A DNA stretch of 6,700 nt, taken from NCBI GenBank assembly GCA_012515455.1, contig JAAYYJ010000373.1:1-6700 (forward strand), in the 5' to 3' direction. Shown here piece by piece: positions 1 to 6,500 of this stretch; within the stretch, counting starts at the first letter, position 1, and each line of letters starts with the position of its first letter. Below the pieces are notes generated by a model. The model was not told the origin of the DNA, did not search any database, and saw only the letters and a program-made list of their open reading frames with translations. The translations under genes and the position numbers were made by a program. This stretch comes from Oligosphaeraceae bacterium. GTDB lineage: Bacteria; Verrucomicrobiota; Lentisphaeria; Oligosphaerales; Oligosphaeraceae.

Positions 1-493
1 CCAGTTCTGACAGCAGACCGCCCACTGAAGACCTGACCGCAGCCTGCAGAGCGGACAAATGCCCCGCCGCGGCACCAATCCGGGTCAGGACATTATCGCC
101 GTATTCCATCTGGGCGTTGAAGCAGCTGGCCCTGCCGATTACCTCGCCATGGCAGACTTTAACCGCCGCGATGGTAGTGGTCCCGATATCGACACCAAGC
201 ACAGTTTCCGAGCGCACCGGCAAAGGACGGGAAAACCAGCCGGAAGCGATTTGGCCCTTGCCGGACAAGGGCGTGAATTCCACCTCGCCGTTGTCACTAA
301 GCAAACGGGTGCGGCAGGCCAGAGCCGACCCGGGTGCCTGTACCACTCGCTTTTCTACCTCCCAGGTGCCACTCAGCAGCTCCACCCGGCAACGTCCGCA
401 GGTGCCTTGTCCGCCACAACGCAAATCCAGCCGGTGGCCGGACTGCTGCAGCACCGCCGCCAGATTGTCCTTGCAGGTTATGTTAATGCGCAT
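1..493 (-). CDS. Reductive activator of corrinoid proteins (RACo-type, [2Fe-2S] + DUF4445 ASKHA), partial
   Basis: ATP-dependent activator that reduces inactive Co(II) corrinoid proteins back to Co(I); cytoplasmic. The N-terminal 164 residues are visible and the gene runs off the left edge. A plant-type [2Fe-2S] ferredoxin domain is clear: Cys26, Cys32 and Cys35 lie in CGGQGTCGRC, and the fourth ligand Cys60 in LACRT. After a linker, the first ATP-binding strand of an ASKHA fold begins at LGVDIGTTT (residues 99-107, Asp102). YGDNVLTRI (131-139) matches the family's usual YGADVISRI-like motif. The gene starts 16 bp after the corrinoid-protein stop, so the two are very probably co-transcribed, which fits carrier plus reactivase. 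The ATG at 493 has no good Shine-Dalgarno sequence. A GTG at 506-508, in frame and 1 bp after the upstream stop, has a GAAAG-like site about 9 nt before it and is an alternative start. The ferredoxin domain looks short at its N terminus with either start. Family assignment is firm; the physiological partner is inferred. Confidence 0.93.
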   Translation of the reverse strand, partial: MRINITCKDNLAAVLQQSGHRLDLRCGGQGTCGRCRVELLSGTWEVEKRVVQAPGSALACRTRLLSDNGEVEFTPLSGKGQIASGWFSRPLPVRSETVLGVDIGTTTIAAVKVCHGEVIGRASCFNAQMEYGDNVLTRIGAAAGHLSALQAAVRSSVGGLLSEL

Positions 494-509
494 CACCGGG
501 ATAGGCACT

Positions 510-1133
510 TCAGCCGGCTTTCAGGAACGAATCGGCCAGCTTGACGGCGCCATTGGCATCCTCGCCATAGCCATCGGCACCGATTTCATCCGCAAAGGCC
601 TGGGTAACCGGCGCGCCGCCGACAATAACCTTCACGCCCTTACCCTGGAAATGTGCGACGATATCCTTCATATAGGTCATAGTGGTGGTCAGCAGGCTGC
701 TGCAGGCGATTACCTGCGCCCCCTGTGCGACTGCCTGCTCGAACTTGCTGATGTCGCAATTGACCCCGAGGTCGATAACTTTATAGCCGGCGCCCTTGAG
801 CATAATGGCCACCAGGTTCTTGCCAATGTCGTGCAGGTCTCCCTTGACCGTGCCGATGGCCACCGTGCCGGGCGCTTTCCGGCCTGCAGCCACCAGCATG
901 GGCTCGATTAAAGCCAGGCCGCTTTGCATAGCCCGGGCCGCAATCAGCAGCTCCGGCACATATACTTCATTGCGGCTGAACTGCTCGCCAATCTCACGCA
1001 TGGCCGGAATCATCCCCTGGTCCAGTATGGCGCTGATGTCCTCATGGCTGTCAATCGCAGCCTGCACCATGGTGACGACATCCTGACGCCGACCCTTCAT
1101 GACCGCTGTCTTCAGAGCTGTGAAATCCGTCAT
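510..1133 (-). CDS. Corrinoid-binding methyl-carrier protein (MtbC/MtaC-like, cobalamin-dependent methyltransferase subunit)
   Basis: Carries a methyl group on the cobalt of a bound corrinoid between a substrate methyltransferase and an acceptor methyltransferase; cytoplasmic. Complete at 207 residues, typical of this family. Residues about 5-85 form the helical cap (B12-binding_2) domain. From about 88 follows a Rossmann-like B12-binding domain: GTVKGDLHDIGKNLV carries the DxHxxG signature (Asp99, His101, Gly104), with His101 the expected lower axial cobalt ligand. Supporting motifs are SSLLTTT (145-151) and VGGAPV (171-176), which line the nucleotide tail of the cofactor. The ATG at 1131-1133 was chosen because AAAGGA lies 10 nt upstream (1144-1149 on the complementary strand) and the protein then begins as relatives do; a longer reading to 1205 adds an unlikely extension. 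The RACo activator follows 16 bp downstream, and a URO-D-like methyltransferase is divergent on the other side. The methylated substrate cannot be read from this protein. Confidence 0.96.
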   Translation of the reverse strand: MTDFTALKTAVMKGRRQDVVTMVQAAIDSHEDISAILDQGMIPAMREIGEQFSRNEVYVPELLIAARAMQSGLALIEPMLVAAGRKAPGTVAIGTVKGDLHDIGKNLVAIMLKGAGYKVIDLGVNCDISKFEQAVAQGAQVIACSSLLTTTMTYMKDIVAHFQGKGVKVIVGGAPVTQAFADEIGADGYGEDANGAVKLADSFLKAG

Positions 1134-1309
1134 CTTTTTCAAGTCCTTTCTGTTGGTCCTTGCTGGTGCGGCTAATTGCCCGGAGAACAAAACCAACTGG
1201 AGCATCAGTACCAGATGCGCCAGGGAACAGCAGTATCTTGCCGCGGCCGGAGGGGACTAAAGCCATCCCAGGAGAAATACCCCGGAATTACCGCAGCAAC
1301 CGGGCATCA
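1134..1309 (-). other. GC-rich 5' leader / intergenic region upstream of the corrinoid operon
   Basis: About 175 bases with no convincing gene. If the minus-strand operon starts in the AT-rich block to the right, this is a long untranslated leader. Several short stem-loops can be drawn: 1281-1285 with 1300-1304 (CCCGG/CCGGG), 1202-1206 with 1214-1218 (GCATC/GATGC), and GTTGGT at 1152-1157 with ACCAAC at 1192-1197 enclosing a small GGC/GCC hairpin. None has a clear U-run, so no attenuator is called, and no known riboswitch consensus is recognised. A structured cis-regulatory RNA is possible but unproven. Confidence 0.35.
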
Positions 1310-1314
1310 ACTCA

Positions 1315-1342
1315 TTTACAACAAAACAATATAATATATATT
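1315..1342 (+). promoter_or_regulatory. Candidate sigma-70-like promoter for the URO-D-like gene
   Basis: TTTACA (1315-1320) and TATATT (1337-1342) are separated by 16 bp inside the only strongly AT-rich stretch of this GC-rich window. The predicted transcript would start near 1349, leaving about 70 nt before the ATG at 1420. The minus-strand operon has no equally good -35/-10 pair; its best -10 (TATATT, complement of 1328-1333) overlaps the same block. Assigned by eye only. Confidence 0.4.
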
Positions 1343-1344
1343 AT
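1331..1344. repeat. Perfect 14-bp AT palindrome (possible operator)
   Basis: ATAATATATATTAT equals its own reverse complement. It overlaps the candidate -10 element and sits between the divergent genes, where one dimeric regulator could affect both directions. A second imperfect inverted pair, ATGAA (1343-1347) and TTCAT (1356-1360), abuts it. Low-complexity AT sequence gives palindromes by chance, so an operator role is only a suggestion. Confidence 0.3.
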
Positions 1345-1374
1345 GAAAGCAAATGTTCATCGTCGTTAATAATA

Positions 1375-1396
1375 TTTCTCAAACCTTTCTCAAACC
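1375..1396. repeat. Perfect 11-bp tandem direct repeat upstream of the URO-D-like gene
   Basis: TTTCTCAAACC occurs twice back to back (1375-1385 and 1386-1396) with no mismatch, ending 23 bp before the ATG at 1420. The 11-bp period is about one helical turn, so two protein subunits could bind the same DNA face. It lies downstream of the candidate promoter, which would suit a repressor or an RNA-level site. It could equally be a chance slippage duplication. Confidence 0.55.
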
Positions 1397-1419
1397 GTCG
1401 CTTGGGAGTAATGCAGGCT

Positions 1420-2292
1420 ATGAAATCACAGGCATTGATTCAGTCGCTGTTCAGCCCTGACGGCGCGCCCCGCATCGGCATGAATTTCGGCCTCGGCCGG
1501 CGCAATGACCTGTGCGGCGCCAGTGCCGGCCTGCCGCAAGGCTACACCCAGCGCCGCTGGGTCGAAGGCGAGACCGAGTACTATGATGATATGTGGGGAA
1601 ATATCTGGCACCGGATGCAGGACGGCAGTGCCCAGGGGGAGATTTACCGCCCAGTGCTGCAGGACTGGGAGCAGCTGCCGAAGCTGAAAATGCCGGTCTT
1701 CGACCGCGCGACGGTGACCGGCCGCTTCCGCAGCGGCTTCGAGCCCTTCCCGGACCATTTCAAAATCGCCGGCCTGCCCGGGTGGATTTTCGCCAGCGCC
1801 AGATATCTCCGGAAACTGGAAAACTACCTCCTGGATATGGCACTGTACCCCGAAGAACTCAAGCGGCTGCATGCCAAAATCGCCGAGCTTTACGCGCTGC
1901 TCATTGAGGCCGCCGGCGATGCCGGCGCAGACGGGATCTTTTTCTGCGAGGACCTCGGCACCCAGCGCGACCTGCTCTTCTCCCCGGAAATGTGGATGGA
2001 GTATTTTTCCGAACTCTACCGCGGGCTGTTCACGCTGGCACACGAGCGGGGAATGCGCGTGCTGATGCATTCCTGCGGCAACAACCACAAGCTGCTGGAG
2101 CCGTTGCTGCAGGCCGGTGTGAATTGTTTCCAATTTGACCAGCCACGGCTCTACGACCGCGCGTTCCTGTCCGCACTGCTGCAGAAATACCATGCGGCCC
2201 TGTGGGCGCCGGTCGACATCCAGATGATTCTGCCCACCGGCGACAAAGCACTGATCCAGGCTGACGCCAGGCAGATGTGCCAGGATTTCTAA
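1420..2292 (+). CDS. URO-D-like (MtaA/MtbA/CmuA-superfamily) methyltransferase, truncated by an in-frame TAA
   Basis: Members of this superfamily transfer methyl groups between corrinoid proteins and thiol or pterin acceptors, on a TIM barrel like that of uroporphyrinogen decarboxylase. Here 290 residues precede a TAA at 2290-2292, but the same frame stays open for 37 more codons that look like the native C terminus (2293-2406), giving about 327 residues in all, close to the usual length. Seen: an aromatic-rich N-terminal part (YYDDMWGNIW), a helical middle, GADGIFFCEDLGTQ, and HSCGNN (His217, Cys219), the zinc-type H-x-C motif of methyltransferase members, followed by VNCFQFDQP. The third zinc Cys usual near the C terminus is not obvious. 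The ATG at 1420 was chosen because GGGAG (1404-1408) lies 11 nt upstream; ATG 1411 is only 2 nt from it, and TTG 1402 lies ahead of it. It is divergent from the corrinoid-protein gene, as expected for partners. As written the product lacks the last barrel strand, so it is either a pseudogene, a sequencing error or a real truncation. Confidence 0.85.
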   Translation: MKSQALIQSLFSPDGAPRIGMNFGLGRRNDLCGASAGLPQGYTQRRWVEGETEYYDDMWGNIWHRMQDGSAQGEIYRPVLQDWEQLPKLKMPVFDRATVTGRFRSGFEPFPDHFKIAGLPGWIFASARYLRKLENYLLDMALYPEELKRLHAKIAELYALLIEAAGDAGADGIFFCEDLGTQRDLLFSPEMWMEYFSELYRGLFTLAHERGMRVLMHSCGNNHKLLEPLLQAGVNCFQFDQPRLYDRAFLSALLQKYHAALWAPVDIQMILPTGDKALIQADARQMCQDF

Positions 2293-2406
2293 GGCCGGCT
2301 GATTGCCAAAAATTACGGTGATCTGCCCGGCATCGGGGTTAAACCGGAATGGGACGAATGGGCTTACCAGGCCTTTGCCGAATTCGCCTGCAGCGGCACA
2401 GACTAA
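2293..2406 (+). pseudogene. Detached C-terminal segment of the URO-D-like methyltransferase
   Basis: Directly after the TAA at 2290-2292, in the same frame, 37 codons read on to a second TAA at 2404-2406. They contain IAKNYGDLPGIGVKPEW and an EWAYQAF helix, resembling the final barrel strand and terminal helix of URO-D-like methyltransferases. There is no frameshift, only one nonsense codon, and no start codon with a ribosome-binding site to allow separate translation. Codon use matches the upstream part, so the stop looks recent or artefactual. Confidence 0.75.
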
Positions 2407-2508
2407 TGCTCTGTGCGCGGGCCGCGCCAGCCGAGCGTGATCCCCCTTCTGTCCCACCGGCAGCATCCCAGCCCCATCCCAACCCAATAGGCAACCAGGA
2501 CCAGCAGT

Positions 2509-3480
2509 ATGTGCACGCCGGAAATAGCCTTCAGTCACCTCGTTCTCCAGGATGGCACCAGGCTGAGAATCCCGTACTGGGATTTACGCAGCCATCGTCC
2601 CGGGCCGGTGCTGCTGGTCATGGCCGCTCAGCATGGCAATGAAATCAGCGGCAGTGCCGCAATCGAGCAGTTTGTGGCTGAAATCGCCCCCGAGCTCAGA
2701 GCGGGGCGCATTCTGGCGCTGCCCTTCGCCAACCCGCTGGCCCTGCGCGCCCGCCGACCGCATTTTGATTTGGGACCGGAGCAGCCATATATCGATTCGC
2801 ACCAGAACATGGCGATGTACTGGCCTGGGGATGCAACCGGTCGTGACAGCCAGCGCCTGACCGCAGCCCTCTGGCACGACCTGGTTCTGCCGGCCACCCA
2901 TATCATTGACCTGCACTGTTATCCGCGCAGCGCTGCGCCGCTGATTATGATTGCCGACCAGGCTGAGACGATTGCCCTGGCGGAGTGCCTGGGGTTCCCC
3001 TTCATCCGCCTGCTGGCACTCAACGAAGGCTGGACGGGGGCGCTGCGCTGGCAGGCCGGCAGACTGGGAAAAGTGGTGGTCGGCTGCGAGCTCAGCGGCC
3101 AGTACCGGGTCTATCCCGGGGAAGTGCAGCGCGGCAAGCAGGCGCTCCTGAATGCGGCCGGCTTCCTGGGCCTGAGCCCGGAACCGCCACTCGCGGCTCC
3201 AGCGGCAAAATACCTGCAGATGGAGAAATACCTGGAGGTCCGCGCGCCACACCAGGGCCTCTTTATCCAGACCGCAGGCGCACCGGGAAGCCTCCTGCAG
3301 GCCGGCCAGGAAATCGGCTGCCTGCTCTCCGAGCAGACGCTGCAGTGCAGCAGCATCAGCGCCCCGGTTGACGCATACCTGCTGCGCAGCTGCGCCCGCC
3401 CCGACTGTGATGTCGCCCTGCCGGACCAGCATCAGTTTGTCTTCGCCCAGGATGTGCTGGCCGTCCTGGCCCCGGCTTGA
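2509..3480 (+). CDS. Succinylglutamate desuccinylase/aspartoacylase (AstE/AspA) family zinc hydrolase
   Basis: Predicted cytoplasmic M14-like metallo-hydrolase that cleaves an amide bond of an N-acyl amino acid or related compound. It has 323 residues, the normal family length. Zinc ligands are visible: His42 and Glu45 in QHGNE, and His136 in IDLHCY. ELSG (Glu194) is the expected catalytic glutamate strand. NPLALRARR (75-83) carries the arginines that follow the NP motif. The usual DLNR-x-(F/W)PG substrate loop reads NMAMYWPG (100-107), so the Asn-Arg pair that grips a carboxylate is replaced by Ala-Met. The C-terminal third (about 230-320) is a beta-rich lipoyl-like domain typical of the family. 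ATG 2509 has AGGA at 2497-2500, 8 nt upstream. It follows the URO-D-like gene by 102 bp on the same strand, so co-transcription is plausible. No signal peptide is seen. Family assignment is firm; the substrate is unknown and may differ from acyl-amino acids because of the changed loop. Confidence 0.9.
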   Translation: MCTPEIAFSHLVLQDGTRLRIPYWDLRSHRPGPVLLVMAAQHGNEISGSAAIEQFVAEIAPELRAGRILALPFANPLALRARRPHFDLGPEQPYIDSHQNMAMYWPGDATGRDSQRLTAALWHDLVLPATHIIDLHCYPRSAAPLIMIADQAETIALAECLGFPFIRLLALNEGWTGALRWQAGRLGKVVVGCELSGQYRVYPGEVQRGKQALLNAAGFLGLSPEPPLAAPAAKYLQMEKYLEVRAPHQGLFIQTAGAPGSLLQAGQEIGCLLSEQTLQCSSISAPVDAYLLRSCARPDCDVALPDQHQFVFAQDVLAVLAPA

Positions 3481-3501
3481 CGCCTCGCCGGCGTTATTGT
3501 T
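3478..3501. terminator. Hairpin between convergent genes, candidate terminator
   Basis: TGACGCC (3478-3484) pairs with GGCGTTA (3490-3496) to give a 7-bp stem with one G-U pair and a 5-nt loop (TCGCC), followed on the plus strand by TTGTT. The left arm begins with the TGA stop of the hydrolase gene, and the right arm ends with the complement of the TAA stop of the minus-strand gene. The U-tract is short, so strength is uncertain. Use as a minus-strand terminator is less likely because no T-run follows in that direction. Confidence 0.45.
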
Positions 3502-6500
3502 CCTGCCCGCGCCAGAACACGCCTTCCGGCACCGGCAGCTGCCCCACCGGCAGCCAGGAGACGCTGCCATCGACAAACAGCACATTCGCCCCGTCGTCAT
3601 GGCGGGCACGGTCGATGGTGCCGCCGCCGCTGTGCTCCAGACGGCCACGGATGGAATACGCTCCGCCGCCAAACAACGGCTGGTGCGGGTATGTTCCGGG
3701 CTGATAGTGGATGGAGTCGGCCAGCAGGACCATGTTACCCGGCTGCGGCACTGCCTCAATCTGCCCCCGGTAGAGATGATGCAGCAGATTGTTCAGGCCA
3801 TAAGAATATCCATCTGCCGGGGCCGCGGGACAGCGCCAGATGCGGCTGCGGTTTTTCCAGCCTGTGCCTGGGCCGTCGGTATAGGGGATGATCAACGCGT
3901 GCCAGCTGCCCCGGCCCCGGCCAGTCAGGGCCTCGGGAATACGACCGTTCTCACGCGCATACAAACGCAGAGCGATGCCGATCAGGCGCATATTCCCCAC
4001 ACAGATTGCCTGCGCGAGCTTATTCTGAATCTCGGTCAAGGAGAGGGCGAAAAGCGGAAATCCGGCGCCCAGGTACAGAAGCGCCCGGTTGCAGTCCGCC
4101 TGTGACTCCAGCCGGTTGCCGGCGGCAGCGGTCCGCTCCGGCAGCAGCTTCTGCTGCAGTGACTGCAGCTGGAGTTCATTCTCCCGCAGCATCTGTAGCT
4201 GCTGCACCAGCGCTTCGGCCTGCTGTCTCTGGTTCGGGTTCGCCAAGCCCCGGCTGAAAATCCCTGGCAGTTCCCCGGCAAAATCCTGCCCGCGGACCTG
4301 CTCCGGCGTCACCTCTGCCAGCCAGGACAGCTCCTGCCCCGGCCCAAGCAGGGCCGGGATGGCCTGCAGGCAGTCGGCGGCCGCGGTATATGCTCCTTCC
4401 AGGAAGAAGCAAAGACCGGCATAGAAGGCAGCCTTGGCGGCGAGCGCGGGCACTTTAGTCGCAGCCAGGCTCTGGAAAGACCGCCCCAGCTCAGGGTAGG
4501 ATGGCCAATTGGCATTGCCCTCGCGGCGGTCACCGGCCCTGGCCAGCCGGAACGACTCATAGCATTCCTGGAACTGCTGCCCGGCAGCATCCTGCGTTCG
4601 GGGGGCGGCACTGGCGCCCTCGCGGCCGGCCAGCACCAGAGTCCCGAAACGGTCCAGCAGATGATGGCGGTTGGCCAGAGTCGGCGACCAGCCGGAATAA
4701 ACCATGCCTTCACGGTCATCATTTACGCGGTTGCGAAAGATGTTGGCCTTGATCCTGCCCCCGGAGAAATTCTCGAGTCCCAGGTCCGCCAGCGGTATTT
4801 GCAATTCCAGTACCCAATGATCCGCCTGGATGCTGGTAGCGCTTTGCATTTTGCTGTCCCAGGCCTGGGGTGCAAACGGTTCACCGACCACATTCCGGCT
4901 GTCCCAGAGGGCATTGACGGTATTGATCACGAACTGATAATACACCCGGTCGGACAGCGGATCGGGGTTGATGAAGATTTCCACCGCCTCGTCTTCATAT
5001 ACCACCGGCCGGACCCGCTGGTCGCGCCCTCTTGCCAGCGCTCGCATGCCGGGCAGATTGGGCTCATAATTCCGGAGCGCGAGGTATAAATTGCCCTGCC
5101 CCCAACTGAGCAGCAGCTCGCTGCGGTAGTCCGCCTCGCCGCCCAGGTTGTTGACCAGGTCACTCCTGGCTGCTGTGGACCACAGTTCATCGTCAAGCAG
5201 ACCGTCAAGGCGGGGAGCCGTGCCTGCCTGTGGCAGCGACAGTTCCGGCGGATTGATGACCCGGACTTTCTGCACCCGCTCCTTCACCGGCTGCATCTCG
5301 CTTTGCAGCAACTCAATTCGCTGGCATTCCGGGCTGCCAGGCTGACAGCGCTGGCGCCCCTGTGCCAGCAATGCCAGCAGACGGTCGATATTCTCTTCCC
5401 GGTATACATTCTGATAGATGGCGCTGCCGTGCTCCTTGCGGCGCGAACTCCACAGCTCCGCCGCCAGAGTCCAGAACTGCCGCATCTCGCTCTCCGCCGG
5501 GCCATAGAATTTCTGATAGTAGTCATTGAGGATGGCTTCGACATCGGCCTCGGCCTCCCAGAGCAGTTTTCCGGTCAGATAGAGATTGAGATGGCTCAAT
5601 CCCGGCAGGTTCAGAAGCCGCGGGTCATCGGAACGCGGGCGCCAAGTTCCGGACTCGATGAACTCACCCCGGCTGCTGCCCTTCAGAGAGCGGATATCCT
5701 GGGCCAGGATATAAGGGAAGAAGACCGGCAGGCCCTTGAGTATCGGCTCGTAGCCGACCCACAGATAATACTCCCAGATATACAGCTGCCGGGCCTTGGT
5801 ACGCCAGCCGTCCAGGAACTGATTGATCTTGGCCTGGTATTCCTGATCCCAGTAGTTCCGCCTGGTCTTGCAGACCATCACCGCGACATTCGGACTGAGC
5901 TTCTCCAGATTGTCAGGAGGGTTGATGTACTGGCTGTAGGCACAGCAGCCGATCAGGCGGTCCGGGTGGGTCTTGTACACCTCAAGCGCGATCTGATTGA
6001 CAAAATTCCAGACGTAATTGGATATCGCCTGGGGACGGCTGCCGCTGCGCTCCTCCTGTGCCTGGACAAAAGCCGCGCAGCGCTCGCATTCGCAGCTAGT
6101 CCGGTAGCCGTCGTTGGGCATCACCGGGTAGATCAGCTGTTGCGGCTGCTGGTCGAAGAACTCCCGGATATCGCGCACCCAGGCCTGGATCAGCCCCGGT
6201 TCGGACAAACAGAGATTCCCCCGCCCCATGCAGGTCAGTTCGTAATCGCGCTCACCCTGATATATGGCGAAGAATTCCGGATTGGTCTCGCGGTACTTAC
6301 TCTTGATCCGGGAAAAGGAGTGATTGATGGAGATGGCCGGCCCGCCGAAGCCGGCCCGCCGGAACCAGCGCGCGCCATCGTGATCGGTGGGGAAGTCGTT
6401 GAAATACATGTTCCGGTATTCGAAGTCCGGCTCCCGGGTTACGCTGATTTGCGGCACGCTGATGCTGCGCTGCACCGGCACTACCTCACCCAGTGCGCCG

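Noticed and set aside
1051..1266. N-terminal extension or separate gene ahead of the corrinoid protein
   Set aside because: The added residues are unlike the family, and a good ribosome-binding site supports the start at 1133.
1219..1305. Possible cobalamin riboswitch on the plus strand (GGGAA and AAGCCATCCCAGGAGA resemble parts of it)
   Set aside because: Core conserved blocks around the B12 box are missing or interrupted, and the candidate promoter for the plus-strand gene lies downstream, so it would not be in that transcript.
1160..1369. Possible small protein, or the 8-codon MKANVHRR frame at 1343-1369, as a leader peptide
   Set aside because: No ribosome-binding site precedes either start, the composition is not protein-like, and the short frame lies in the presumed promoter region.
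2290..2292. Recoding of the internal stop as pyrrolysine or selenocysteine
   Set aside because: Pyrrolysine uses TAG and selenocysteine TGA; this is TAA, and URO-D-like methyltransferases are not known to need either residue.
1426..2538. Long open frame on the minus strand opposite the URO-D-like gene
   Set aside because: It is antisense to a clear family protein, its translation is low-complexity and resembles no family, and GC-rich codon bias explains the open frame.
2584..3759. Long open frame on the minus strand opposite the AstE-like gene
   Set aside because: It overlaps two well-supported genes and gives no recognisable domain.
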